Shown one piece after another: positions 19,322-27,994 of a stretch of 64,000 nt of DNA (position 1 is the stretch's first letter; each line of letters starts with the position of its first letter). Source of the stretch: Saccharibacillus alkalitolerans (lineage in GTDB: Bacteria > Bacillota > Bacilli > Paenibacillales > Paenibacillaceae). The position numbers and the translations under genes are program-made. Under the pieces are notes generated by a model. That model saw only the letters and a list, made by a program, of their open reading frames with translations, was not told the origin of the DNA and did not search any database. The DNA is taken from assembly GCF_011090185.1 (NCBI RefSeq), contig NZ_JAAFGS010000004.1:124001-188000 (forward strand), read 5' to 3'.

Positions 19322-20089
19322 TTATTTCATGCTTTTTTTCGCTTTTTTGACCGTTTGCATGAACCGGGGCAGCGCCATCATCCGGGGCAGACGGGAAGGC
19401 TCCTTCGCCAGCCGGTAAAACCATTCCAGACGCAGCTTCTGCATGAAGACCGGAGCACGCTTCGTCTTGCCGGAAATAACGTCGAAGCTGCCGCCCACGC
19501 CCATAATCACGGGAACGCCGATCTCTTCCTTATAACGGGCGATCCACGGCTCCTGGGTCTTGGCATCGCGCGCGACAAACAGCAGGTCCGGTTTGGCCTC
19601 GCGAATGTTCGCGATGATCTCCGCATTCTCGGACTCGCCGAAATAGCCGTTGCGCACGCCCGCGATTCGAACCTTCGGATATTGTTTCTGTAACCGGCTG
19701 GCTGCTTCCTGAACCACTTCCTCCGCCGCTCCGAGCAGATAAGCGCTCCATCCCAGCTGTTCGCCGCGTTTCATCAGTTCCTGCAGCAGATCGAATCCGG
19801 CGACGCGCTCGGCGACCGGATCGCCGAATTCCTCGGCGGCCCAGACGACCCCCGCTCCGTCGGGTACGATCAGTTCCGCTTCGCGCATCGCGCGCATATT
19901 GTCTTCGCTCTCCAGCGCCGCCATGATCATGATCGGATTTGCCGTAATGATCTGATGCGGCTTTCCCGAAGCGACAGCTCGTTCCAGAACGTCGACGGTA
20001 CTTCTCATGTCCAGCTTCGAGACTTCGACGCCGAGGATGGAAGTGACCGGTATCTGTCCGATTCCGGCTTCATTATGACTATGACTCAT
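19322..20089 (-). CDS. tagA: N-acetylmannosaminyltransferase, WecB/TagA/CpsF family
   Basis: 255 aa. Family members add ManNAc from UDP-ManNAc to GlcNAc-PP-undecaprenol, the second step of wall-polymer linkage or repeat synthesis. The family pattern is present throughout: TANPIMIMAALES (~50-62), VPDGAGVVWAAE (~80), and MGVGGSFDVISGKTKRAP (~205), which carries the conserved GVGGxFD. The basic C-terminal helix (REWFYRLAKEPSR-like) that peripherally binds membranes is also present. The ATG at 20089 is 9 bases after the csaB stop, with AAAGGATGAG as ribosome site, so the two are translationally close. In Paenibacillus alvei, TagA and CsaB are needed for SLH-mediated S-layer anchoring, which supports the same role here. 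Confidence 0.93.
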   Translation of the reverse strand: MSHSHNEAGIGQIPVTSILGVEVSKLDMRSTVDVLERAVASGKPHQIITANPIMIMAALESEDNMRAMREAELIVPDGAGVVWAAEEFGDPVAERVAGFDLLQELMKRGEQLGWSAYLLGAAEEVVQEAASRLQKQYPKVRIAGVRNGYFGESENAEIIANIREAKPDLLFVARDAKTQEPWIARYKEEIGVPVIMGVGGSFDVISGKTKRAPVFMQKLRLEWFYRLAKEPSRLPRMMALPRFMQTVKKAKKSMK

Positions 20090-20098
20090 CGGTTTCGC

Positions 20099-21226
20099 TC
20101 ATCCTTTTTGTGCAAAATAGTCCGCGATCGCCCGGGCGGGCCTTGAAGCTTCGCTCTGCAGCTGGGCGATCAGAGGCTCGCGATCCGCTTTCCAGCCCTC
20201 GGCGTCGTCCAGCAAATGCGCAAGCTCTTCGGCCAGCCGCTCGGGACGCACCTGTTCGCTCGTTCCGATCGCCTTGGTCTTCAGGCGCGCGAGGAAGTTA
20301 TCGATCTTCGGATCGTAGGAGATCCCGGCAAGGGGCACACGCTGCGAAGCGGCGTAGATCAGACTGTGCAGCCTCATGCCGATCAGGGCGGAGCAGCGTC
20401 CGACCTCGAGCAGCATCGCCTGCGGATCTTCCGTCTGGCGCGTCGTGATTTTGGATCCGAGCGACTTGACGTCGCCCATCCGCTCGATTACGTAATTCGA
20501 AGCCGCTTCGTCGTCCGGCAGATGGAACGGGAGGAAGCAGAAGTGTACATTCCGGCTCTCCGCCAGCTTCCGCAGTCCGTCCGCGATGCCGGCGAGTTCT
20601 GCCCGATCCTCGTCCCAGAAGCGGACCGACACGCCGATTTTCGGCAGTCCGTCCGGCTTTTCGGCCGGGAATTTCGAGACGGCCCCGGTCGGAAGCGGCA
20701 GACCCATGACGGGGTCGGGCACCACCTCGATCCTTCCTCCGTCCATTTTCATGGTGCGCAGCAGCGCCGCCGATTCCTGGTCCCGCACGGAGATGTAGTG
20801 GCTGCGTTTGAAAGCGCCGTGTATGAGCGGATAAAACATTTTTTTGTTCACCGGGCCTACGCCCTGCGCATACACGAATACCGGTTTCCCCATCCACTGG
20901 GCCAAACGGATAATCCCGACGTAATAAGGGATCGTTTTCGGGCTGGTCGCATCCTGCAGCAGGCTTCCGCCGCCGCTGATCAATCCGTCGCTGTCCCGGA
21001 TCGCCTGCCGCACTTCTTTCATGCTCATCCGATGTACGGCTTTAACGCCGTAAATGCCGGACGTCCAGGAAGGATCGCCGGAGAGGACGATCGGCTCAAA
21101 CTTGATGCCGCTTCGTTTCCCCTCCTGCTCCAAAGCCGTCAGAATCGACTTTAATACCGCTTCATCCCCGCTATTGCGGAATCCATAGTAGCCCGAGATT
21201 ACAATTTTGCGAGAAGAGGCGACCAT
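20099..21226 (-). CDS. csaB: Polysaccharide pyruvyl transferase CsaB
   Basis: 375 aa. CsaB transfers pyruvate from phosphoenolpyruvate to ManNAc of the secondary cell-wall polymer, making the ketal that SLH domains recognise. Sequence support: ISGYYGFRNSGDEAVL at residues ~8-23, SGGGSLLQDATS (~92), YAQGVGP (~120) and GMRLHSLIYAASQRVP (~285), all typical of the PF04230 family. The ATG at 21226 was chosen because AAAGGTG lies upstream and the product then begins with the family core; an in-frame start at 21256 is possible. It overlaps the end of the DUF5693 gene by 28 bases, so they are co-transcribed, followed by tagA and tagO. Confidence 0.94.
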   Translation of the reverse strand: MVASSRKIVISGYYGFRNSGDEAVLKSILTALEQEGKRSGIKFEPIVLSGDPSWTSGIYGVKAVHRMSMKEVRQAIRDSDGLISGGGSLLQDATSPKTIPYYVGIIRLAQWMGKPVFVYAQGVGPVNKKMFYPLIHGAFKRSHYISVRDQESAALLRTMKMDGGRIEVVPDPVMGLPLPTGAVSKFPAEKPDGLPKIGVSVRFWDEDRAELAGIADGLRKLAESRNVHFCFLPFHLPDDEAASNYVIERMGDVKSLGSKITTRQTEDPQAMLLEVGRCSALIGMRLHSLIYAASQRVPLAGISYDPKIDNFLARLKTKAIGTSEQVRPERLAEELAHLLDDAEGWKADREPLIAQLQSEASRPARAIADYFAQKG

Positions 21227-23217
21227 TTTTTCCAACACCTTTCGATGATTTGCCATACCAGCACGAAGACCAATCCGACGATGATGCCCAAACCGATGCC
21301 GAGCAGGTCACGAACCAGAGAGATCCAGACTGGTGTATGAATATGGGCGAAAGTATCGACGATTGAAAGCTGGCCGATTGATGCGATAACCATGACATAA
21401 ATGGCATGTCGATACTTCAATGCAACGAATACCCCAGCGATAAAAATTGGATGGCCTAACAGGAATTCTTTAAAGCGCGGACGTACGCCGACCGTATTTT
21501 CAAGCAGCGTACGGAACGCTTTTTCCAAACCTGTAGCACTTCCGCTGTTACCAGTTCTCGACAGATAGTACATGCCGACCACGCCGATAACCGCAACAAT
21601 AATGACCATGGCGATCGTCACCGGCATGCGCAGAATCTTGCCCACGCTGCCGAACGCCGAATTTTTCCGGTAAAAGAGCACGTACAGCGCGGTCAGCGCA
21701 ATCGGCGCCAAATGCAGCAGGCTGACGCCGCGGAACTGTTCCAGCACCAGCTGATACGTGACGCGGTTCAACAAGGCGATAATGAACGGCACCGCAAGCA
21801 GCGACATGGCGCTCGTGCGCAGGAACAGCAGAATGCCGTGAGCAAGTCTTCTTCCGGTACTCATGTTCTGGCCGGCGTCGTGCAGACGATCGATCTTCCG
21901 AACCGCGAACACCATGGCGATCGTCGGCGCGCTGATCGCGGCGAACAGCGCCAGCGCCTGTTCCATGACGTGAGGCTTAAGCACATACAATCCGGCCGTT
22001 CCGATAAGACCCAAAATGAAGGCCAACAGCGTCAGCGGCGGAACGAAGACGGAGACGAGCAGAGCGACAAGCGCAACCGCGCCCAGGATGGCAATCCAGC
22101 GGAAGTAATTCTGCCCCGCCATCTCGGCGACTTCGAACGAATCGGCCTGTCCCATTTGGAACCCGTAGTTTTCGATGCGCTGAATCGCGCCTTCCGGCCC
22201 GTCAAGACTTTCGACCAGATTCTCGATCGTGTCGGTAATTTCTCCCTTGACCGTATTCGTCTGAATAGCGGTGTGAATGAACATCATGCGAATATTGCGA
22301 TCCTTCGCGGCAAGCGCGAATCGGTCCGCGATGACATCCGGGTCCAGCGACGAATCGCGGCCGCTCAACGAGTAGAGACGGGCCACGTTATAGTTGGTCT
22401 GCTTGGCCAACGTCTCGAAGCCGCGCTGAGGCCCCTTCAGATTTTCGATCGCGGCAATTCCGATTCCGCGCTCGTTAAGCAGCTTCGCAAAGTCTTCCAA
22501 ATGCCGCTCGTCCGGCTCTTCCGCATACCCCGGCACTTCTTCTCCTTCGAACAAAATGCGTTCGACGCCGAGCGCTTTGAAACGGTCCAGCAGGGAAGCT
22601 AGCGATTCCTGGTTGTAGACGGTGCTGTTACCCAAACGCGGCAGCAGATGAAAGCCTTTCGACTTCAGCAGATCCATGGCAATCGGATCAGGTTCCATCG
22701 TCTTCAGTACGGCGTTCTGTACCGGCGTGGCGATCTTCAGACCGTCGCGTCCGTTCAAGGACCAATCTTCGACGGCGATCTCCTGGCTGGCAAAAGCTTT
22801 GCGGATGATCGGCTCGATCTTTTGCCGGCTCTCCGCGTTCGTAAACAGCAGATATGTAGCGTTCTCATCGGCAGTCAGTACTTTACCGGTCAGACGCGCC
22901 GCGTCCTGTTCGCTGTACACCGTAATTCTTCTGGCGTTGGACAGTTCCGTCAGCGTCGTTTCATACACGGCCATCGTCTGAATGCCGGCTTCCTTCAATA
23001 CGTCAAGCTGCTCATTGATCCAAGCGTTCGGATTGCCCTGATAGGACGATCCCTGGACGAGATCCCGATAGTCAAAGATCATTTCCACGTTTTTGGACGT
23101 GCCTTCCGTCCGGATCCGGTCGTATGCAACCGGAAGGGACGCCACGATTCCCAAAATTACCAGAATCCATAACACTTTACTTGCAGCCTTGTTCCACTGC
23201 CGCCACTTCTGACTCAA
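21199..23217 (-). CDS. DUF5693 family multi-spanning membrane protein
   Basis: 672 aa from the TTG at 23217, chosen because AAGGAGGT lies 9 bases upstream; the longer frame from 23256 lacks a ribosome site. One N-terminal membrane segment (LWILVILGIVASLPV) is followed by a ~350-residue domain outside the membrane, containing VYETTLTELS, LFEGEEVPGYAEE and RMMFIHTA, which looks like a sugar-barrel or TIM-barrel fold. Then come about eight membrane helices. Function is unknown. It overlaps csaB by 28 bases; such proteins are routinely encoded beside csaB in Paenibacillaceae. A role in export, flipping or modification of the pyruvylated polymer is a reasonable guess but is not shown by the sequence. 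Confidence 0.85.
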   Translation of the reverse strand: MSQKWRQWNKAASKVLWILVILGIVASLPVAYDRIRTEGTSKNVEMIFDYRDLVQGSSYQGNPNAWINEQLDVLKEAGIQTMAVYETTLTELSNARRITVYSEQDAARLTGKVLTADENATYLLFTNAESRQKIEPIIRKAFASQEIAVEDWSLNGRDGLKIATPVQNAVLKTMEPDPIAMDLLKSKGFHLLPRLGNSTVYNQESLASLLDRFKALGVERILFEGEEVPGYAEEPDERHLEDFAKLLNERGIGIAAIENLKGPQRGFETLAKQTNYNVARLYSLSGRDSSLDPDVIADRFALAAKDRNIRMMFIHTAIQTNTVKGEITDTIENLVESLDGPEGAIQRIENYGFQMGQADSFEVAEMAGQNYFRWIAILGAVALVALLVSVFVPPLTLLAFILGLIGTAGLYVLKPHVMEQALALFAAISAPTIAMVFAVRKIDRLHDAGQNMSTGRRLAHGILLFLRTSAMSLLAVPFIIALLNRVTYQLVLEQFRGVSLLHLAPIALTALYVLFYRKNSAFGSVGKILRMPVTIAMVIIVAVIGVVGMYYLSRTGNSGSATGLEKAFRTLLENTVGVRPRFKEFLLGHPIFIAGVFVALKYRHAIYVMVIASIGQLSIVDTFAHIHTPVWISLVRDLLGIGLGIIVGLVFVLVWQIIERCWKKWSPLLAKL

Positions 23218-23279
23218 TTTCGGTATACCTCCTTGCCGGAGCGTTCGCTTCGGCATTGCTTAAGTTGATAAATCAGACG

Positions 23280-23322
23280 CCTCCTGCCGAAACGCGCCGC
23301 TTCGGCGCGTTTCGGCAAGAGG
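23280..23322 (-). other. Strong hairpin between pgcA and the DUF5693 gene
   Basis: A 14-bp perfect stem (TGCCGAAACGCGCC / GGCGCGTTTCGGCA) with a 5-base loop continues after one mismatch for 4 more pairs. No T run follows on the minus strand, so it is not a classical terminator. It would lie in the 5' leader of DUF5693-csaB-tagA-tagO. Confidence 0.6.
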
Positions 23323-23410
23323 CATCGTCGGAACTCCTGGAAAAACCGCCGCGAACGCGAGGATTTCGGTCCGCGGCCGTTTCATTGTCGGTTTCTTGAA
23401 GTCTGGATTC

Positions 23411-25123
23411 TTAAGCGTCCACGCGCTCGGTAACGGCGGTTACCAGGCGCTGTACCGCTTGTTCCGCATCCGCGAGCGAATCGCCGCGTACCGCAAAGTA
23501 CACTTTGATCTTGGGCTCGGTGCCCGAAGGACGCAGAACGAACCAGGAATCGTCTTCCAAAATATACTTCAAGACGTTCTCCTTGGGCAGTCCGTCGATG
23601 CCCGTCTCGTAATCGAGCGTCTGCACGACTTTAACGCCTGCCACTTCGGTCGGCGCGTTTGCGCGCCAGTCCGCCATAATCGACTGAATTTTGGCCAGGC
23701 CGTCTTTGCCTTTCATCGTCCGCGATTCCAGGCGTTCGATGAACGTGCCGAACTGCGCGTACAGCCCTTCCAGCACTTCGTACAGCGTCTTGCCCTGCGT
23801 CTTATAGTACGCAGCCGCTTCCGCGATCAGCATGGAAGCCAGCACCGCGTCTTTGTCGCGCGCATAGCTGCCGGCCAGGTAACCGTAGCTTTCTTCGTAA
23901 CCGAACAGGAAGGTGTGCTCCCCGGTCTGTTCGAATTGGGTCATTTTCTCGCCGATATATTTGAAGCCGGTCAGCGTGTTGAGCACTTCCGCGCCGTAAT
24001 GACGGGCGATCGCCGCGCCCATCTCGCTCGTCACGATCGTCTTGATGACCGCGCCGTTCTCCGGCAGCGTGCCCGCTTCCTTCATCCGTCCCAATACGTA
24101 ATCGACCATAATCGCGCCGGATTGGTTGCCGCTCAGTACGACGTACTTGCCTTCCTTGTTGCGCACGACGGCGCCCATACGGTCACAGTCCGGGTCCGTG
24201 CCGATCAGAATATCCGCGTTCAGCTCTTCGCCGAGCTTCATCGCCAGCGTGAACGCTTCGCGTTCTTCCGGGTTCGGCGACTTGACGGTCGGGAAGTCGC
24301 CGTCCGGCTGCTCCTGCTCCGTCACGACGGCCACATTCTTGAAGCCGATCTTCTCCAGCACGCGGCGCACCGGCAGGTTGCCCGTACCGTGCAGCGGCGT
24401 GAAGACGATCTGCAGATCGTCGCCCTGACCGGCCGCCAGCTGTTCGCGGCTCAGCGACAAGCTTGCGACCGTGTCGATGAACGCTTCGTCTTCGGCATCG
24501 CCGAGCCATACGAGCAGCCCCTGACTTTCCGCCTCTTCGCGGGTAATTCGCTTGATTTCGGAGAACGACTGCACGCCCTGCACCAGGCTGATAACGCGTT
24601 CGGCTTCATCGGGCACCAGCTGTCCGCCTTCGCGGTTGTAGACCTTATAACCGTTGTACTCCGGCGGGTTGTGACTGGCCGTGACCATAATGCCGCCGTC
24701 GGCCTGCAGATGACGAACCGAGAAGGACAGCTGCGGCGTTGTACGGAGCGAAGGATAAAGCTTGGCCACGATTCCGTTGGCGGCCAACACCAGCGCCGCT
24801 TCCAACGAGAACTCCGGAGAGAAATGACGCGAATCATGCGCGATCACAACGCAAGGCCGGCCTTCTTTGCCCTGAGCCGTTTCGTTTATGTACTCCGCCA
24901 GACCTTGAGTCGCTTTGCCCACCGTATAACGGTTCATACGGTTGCTTCCTGCGCCGATGACTCCGCGCAGGCCGCCCGTTCCGAATTCCAGCTCCCGATA
25001 GAAGCGGTCTTCCAGTTCGTCCGGCTGCGATTCCAATCCGCGCAGTTCCTGTTTCGTTTCTTCGTCAATGCTTGGGTCTTCGAGCCACTGCTGGACGACC
25101 GCCGCGGTTTTTTCGTTCAACAT
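23411..25123 (-). CDS. pgcA: Phosphoglucomutase / phosphosugar mutase
   Basis: 570 aa, the length of Bacillus PgcA. It interconverts glucose-6-phosphate and glucose-1-phosphate, feeding UDP-glucose and cell-wall glycan synthesis in the cytoplasm. Domains in order: N-terminal FGTGGLRGVIGAGSNRMN (~48-64), the phosphoserine loop TASHNPPEYNGYK with Ser150, the metal loop GTDPDCDRMG (~310), the sugar-binding GYEESYGYL (~405) and the phosphate-binding RPSGTEPKIKVYF (~535). The ATG at 25123 follows GGGAGGT. It lies 51 bases after fabZ, probably in one transcript, and about 190 bases before the DUF5693 gene. PgmB-type or phosphomannomutase activity cannot be excluded from sequence alone. Confidence 0.93.
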   Translation of the reverse strand: MLNEKTAAVVQQWLEDPSIDEETKQELRGLESQPDELEDRFYRELEFGTGGLRGVIGAGSNRMNRYTVGKATQGLAEYINETAQGKEGRPCVVIAHDSRHFSPEFSLEAALVLAANGIVAKLYPSLRTTPQLSFSVRHLQADGGIMVTASHNPPEYNGYKVYNREGGQLVPDEAERVISLVQGVQSFSEIKRITREEAESQGLLVWLGDAEDEAFIDTVASLSLSREQLAAGQGDDLQIVFTPLHGTGNLPVRRVLEKIGFKNVAVVTEQEQPDGDFPTVKSPNPEEREAFTLAMKLGEELNADILIGTDPDCDRMGAVVRNKEGKYVVLSGNQSGAIMVDYVLGRMKEAGTLPENGAVIKTIVTSEMGAAIARHYGAEVLNTLTGFKYIGEKMTQFEQTGEHTFLFGYEESYGYLAGSYARDKDAVLASMLIAEAAAYYKTQGKTLYEVLEGLYAQFGTFIERLESRTMKGKDGLAKIQSIMADWRANAPTEVAGVKVVQTLDYETGIDGLPKENVLKYILEDDSWFVLRPSGTEPKIKVYFAVRGDSLADAEQAVQRLVTAVTERVDA

Positions 25124-25174
25124 GTTTCTTGTACCTCCCTGTCCGGATTGTTGGGGTGAAGAGGCGGTAGCGAA

Positions 25175-25609
25175 CTATTCGCGGTCGGCGAGAGCAAACA
25201 TCATATCGCCCTCGGCCACCACGCTGCCGTCCACTTTCGCTACGGCGTGCCCCTTGCCGATCTTGCCCTTGAAACGGGTCATTTCGACCTCAAGCCGCAG
25301 CGTGTCGCCCGGCTTGACCTGGCCGCGGAAACGGAATCCGTCGATGCCCGCGAAGAAACCGAGCTTGCCGCGGTTCTCCTCCACGCTCATCATCGCCACG
25401 GTTCCGACCTGCGCCAGCGCCTCAACTATTAATACCCCCGGCATGACCGGATAACCCGGAAAATGTCCGGCAAAGAAAGGTTCGTTAACGGTTACGTTCT
25501 TGATGCCTACCGCGCTTTTGCCCGGCTCGACCTCCAAAATGCGGTCCACCAACAGGAAGGGCGGACGGTGCGGAATAATATCCTGAATTTGCTGCGAATC
25601 CAAAGTCAC
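25175..25609 (-). CDS. fabZ: 3-hydroxyacyl-ACP dehydratase FabZ
   Basis: 144 aa from the GTG at 25609, chosen because AAAGGAG lies 8-9 bases upstream and this matches the normal length. Fatty-acid elongation enzyme that removes water from 3-hydroxyacyl-ACP. Catalytic region: [12 protein letters not shown] (~12-23), [23 protein letters not shown] with the catalytic His and Glu (~46-70). Its place next to flhP is the same as in Bacillus subtilis (ywpB). It follows a terminator and has a TATAAT at 25647-25642, so it likely starts a unit with pgcA. Confidence 0.95.
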   Translation of the reverse strand: MTLDSQQIQDIIPHRPPFLLVDRILEVEPGKSAVGIKNVTVNEPFFAGHFPGYPVMPGVLIVEALAQVGTVAMMSVEENRGKLGFFAGIDGFRFRGQVKPGDTLRLEVEMTRFKGKIGKGHAVAKVDGSVVAEGDMMFALADRE

Positions 25610-25641
25610 GTACAAAACTCCTTTCGGCAATTTCCCCCATC

Positions 25642-25647
25642 ATTATA
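25642..25647 (-). promoter_or_regulatory. -10 element of the fabZ promoter
   Basis: Perfect TATAAT on the minus strand, about 33 bases before the fabZ GTG. No good -35 hexamer is seen 17 bases upstream, so the call rests on the -10 and the preceding terminator. Confidence 0.45.
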
Positions 25648-25691
25648 CAGTTTCCCGCAGCAAAAAGAAATCGAGGAAAAGTAAGCGCAAA

Positions 25692-25730
25692 AAGAGCCGC
25701 TTCGGCCCCCGCGGGCCCGAAACGGCTCTT
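25692..25730 (-). terminator. Intrinsic terminator after the epuA-like gene
   Basis: Long stem built on AAGAGCCGTTTCGG / CCGAAGCGGCTCTT (minus strand, one G-U pair) followed by TTTTTGCG. It ends the mbl-flhO-flhP-epuA run. Confidence 0.88.
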
Positions 25731-25807
25731 GCCGCCCGCCTGAAGCGCGGCATTTGCGCCCCGGCGAGCTTTAGCTTTGAAAAACAGTCGGAAAACGAAA
25801 AAGACGC

Positions 25808-26026
25808 TTACGGAGCGAAAACGAGATCGAAAACGTGCATCCACGTCTCGGGCTTAAAGGCTTCCTCCCACCCCTGTTTGCCGATGTATACGTAACCGAA
25901 GACCAAACCTCCGGTCAGACAGAGCACGAAAAAAAGCAGAAAAAGAATAAACCGCAGCATTTTTCTGCCGAACGTCTTTTTGCGCCGTACCGGGGTCTCT
26001 TTCTGCTCGTCCATCACTTTTTCCAT
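25808..26026 (-). CDS. Small single-pass membrane protein, EpuA-like
   Basis: 72 aa from the ATG at 26026, with AAGGAGGT 6 bases upstream; a second ATG at 26032 is too close to that site. A charged cytoplasmic start (KETPVRRKKTFGRK) leads into one hydrophobic segment (FILFLLFFVLCLTGGLVFGYVYIG), then a short outside tail. The layout matches the EpuA family, often misnamed 'DNA-directed RNA polymerase subunit beta' in Paenibacillus genomes. Nothing in it resembles RNA polymerase and its function is unknown. It follows flhP and precedes a terminator. Confidence 0.65.
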   Translation of the reverse strand: MEKVMDEQKETPVRRKKTFGRKMLRFILFLLFFVLCLTGGLVFGYVYIGKQGWEEAFKPETWMHVFDLVFAP

Positions 26027-26131
26027 TTCCATACCTCCTTGCCGCAAAGTCTGAAGCCCCGGCATCTCCCGGGGCTTCGGACTTGTTCGTCGTACCGCGC
26101 ATGAACCTTGCTCGAATACGCGTTTTTTTGT

Positions 26132-26938
26132 TTATTGACGGATGCCGTTCGCCAAAGTGGCCATCGTATCGCTCGACGTCAGCGCTTTGGCGGCCAGCTG
26201 ATAAGCCCGCTGCGCCTGCAGCAGCTCGGTCATCTGCGCGGTCATATCCACGTTCGACTGTTCCACGTAACCTTGACGAACCTGGGCCGTTACGCCGTTG
26301 TTCGTCAATACGTCCGCTTCGTTCACGCCGTCCGCCAGAACGAACACGTTGCCTTCCGTCTGTACCAAACCTTCCGAGTGCTGCACCCGCGCCAGCGAGA
26401 GCCGTCCCGCCGCCGTGCTCGTGCCGTTCGGATTCAGCGCGCGGACCGTTCCGTCACTGTCTACCTGAAGTTTGGAATTCGCGGGAATTCGAATCGGCTG
26501 TCCGTTGGTGCCCATAACCGGATGTCCCTCGTTGGTGGTCAGGTAGACGTTTCGGGCGTCGCCGGCGATCGAAGTCAGCTGGAAGCCGCCTTCTCTCGTC
26601 CAGGCTTTCTGTCCGTTCGCCTGAATCTCGAACAAGGCGTTGCCTTCGATCGCGATATCCGACAAACGGCCGCTTTCTTTCAGCGGTCCTTGGGTCAGAT
26701 CGATCGTGACTTCGCCCATCCGAGCGCCGAAACCGAGATTGTATCCGGCATCCGTACGGCGCCCGTCGAGTTGGAAGTGCTTGCCCTGCTGTTGAACGCG
26801 CGTCAGCACGTCCTGGAAGCTGCCCTGCTTGGCTTTGTAGCCGACGGTATCGAGGTTCGCGATATTGTCCGAAATCAGGTCGAGCTTGCGCTGGAGGCCG
26901 TTCATCGTCACCGCAGCGCTGATCATCGAGTTATTCAT
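26132..26938 (-). CDS. flhP: Flagellar hook-basal body protein FlhP
   Basis: 268 aa, FlgG/FlgF-type axial protein of the flagellar rod, exported by the flagellar secretion system. The N-terminal rod motif is seen (SMISAAVTMNGLQRKLDLISDNIANLDTVGYK, shown here only for its ends: SMISAAV ... NIANLDTVGYK), as is the C-terminal pattern QGYVEQSNVDMTAQMTELL with QRAYQLAAKAL. A strong AGGAGG lies 7 bases before the ATG. It lies 16 bases after flhO, and the mbl-flhO-flhP order is conserved with Bacillus subtilis, where FlhO and FlhP are needed for rod completion. Confidence 0.92.
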   Translation of the reverse strand: MNNSMISAAVTMNGLQRKLDLISDNIANLDTVGYKAKQGSFQDVLTRVQQQGKHFQLDGRRTDAGYNLGFGARMGEVTIDLTQGPLKESGRLSDIAIEGNALFEIQANGQKAWTREGGFQLTSIAGDARNVYLTTNEGHPVMGTNGQPIRIPANSKLQVDSDGTVRALNPNGTSTAAGRLSLARVQHSEGLVQTEGNVFVLADGVNEADVLTNNGVTAQVRQGYVEQSNVDMTAQMTELLQAQRAYQLAAKALTSSDTMATLANGIRQ

Positions 26939-26954
26939 GAATGTGCCTCCTTAG

Positions 26955-27833
26955 TTATACTCTTCCGACTTCGTTGACGGCCTTTTCCAAGCTTTTGTCG
27001 TAGAACTGCACGACTTTCTGGTTCGCCTCGTAAGCGCGAAGCGCAGCCGTCAGATCCACCATCGATTGGGCCGCGTCCACCGTGGAGCGCTCCAGATATC
27101 CCTGCTTGACTTCGATCGCGTCTTCGTTGGTCGCCGCGCGAAGCGCAGCCGCTCCCTGCGTCTTTTCCGTAAACAGGCCTTCGCCGTCGCGGGTCAGTCC
27201 GTTCGGCTGCGCCGCAACCGTGATGCCGATCCGTCCGGACGCGGCGCCCGTCGCTTTATTGAAAATGGTTCCGTTCTCCCGCACCCAGTAATCGTCCATC
27301 GAACCGGCCAGCACGACCGGCTGTCCGTCCTGACCCAGCACGTTCTGGCCCATGGAAGTAACCAGGCGTCCGTCCGCGGTCAGATGCATATCGCCGTCCC
27401 GCGTGTAGCTGACGCCGCCTTCCGCATTCTGAACGTTAAAGAACGCCTGCGGCTTGTACACGACCTGACCGTTCGCCTGAATCGCTTTGCCCGAAGCATC
27501 GAACACGACGTTCCCGCCTCTAGGGTCGGCGACCTGAAGGTCGGAGACCAGAGCGAGGTCGTCCGAAGAGTTCGACTCGGTCACGTCGCCCTGCACCATC
27601 ATCGAAATGCTTTCCTCGGCAAAAACCCCGGTGTTCAGCTTGCCCACCTGACGGTTGTCGCGGCCTTCGTCGCCGTTTTGCAGCGCCACCATCACTTCAG
27701 GAAAAGAACGCGCGACGCTCTCCACCTGCTTGTAACCCGTCGTATTCAAGTTGGCGATGTTTTGCGTGACGGTGTCGTGTCTGTGCTGCTGCGTCATCAT
27801 GCCTGCGGTCGCCGTGTATAATCCTCTCAGCAT
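26955..27833 (-). CDS. flhO: Flagellar hook-basal body protein FlhO
   Basis: 292 aa from the ATG at 27833 (MLRGLYTATAGMM), the family's usual start, with AAAGGGG upstream; the frame reads further up without support. It is a rod protein of the same family as FlhP: N-terminal TVTQNIANLNTTGYKQ, middle hook-like beta domain, C-terminal QGYLERSTVDAAQSMVDL with AYEANQKVVQFYDKSL. It is the proximal partner of FlhP and follows mbl by 160 bases. Confidence 0.92.
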   Translation of the reverse strand: MLRGLYTATAGMMTQQHRHDTVTQNIANLNTTGYKQVESVARSFPEVMVALQNGDEGRDNRQVGKLNTGVFAEESISMMVQGDVTESNSSDDLALVSDLQVADPRGGNVVFDASGKAIQANGQVVYKPQAFFNVQNAEGGVSYTRDGDMHLTADGRLVTSMGQNVLGQDGQPVVLAGSMDDYWVRENGTIFNKATGAASGRIGITVAAQPNGLTRDGEGLFTEKTQGAAALRAATNEDAIEVKQGYLERSTVDAAQSMVDLTAALRAYEANQKVVQFYDKSLEKAVNEVGRV

Positions 27834-27994
27834 TCGATGTTTTCCCCTTTCCGATATCGCGGATGCGGTCTCTTCCGTCTTGCAAAAGTCTTGGCTGTCC
27901 CAGTCCGTTTCCTCGCGGCCGGCGCTTCCCAAAAAAAGCCCCCGCACCTTGTGTTATATATATCGGCAGATCCGAGAAAATGTTGAGTGGAAAA

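Noticed and set aside
25808..26026. RNA polymerase beta subunit (common annotation of EpuA-like proteins)
   Set aside because: 72 residues with one membrane helix; nothing in it resembles RpoB.
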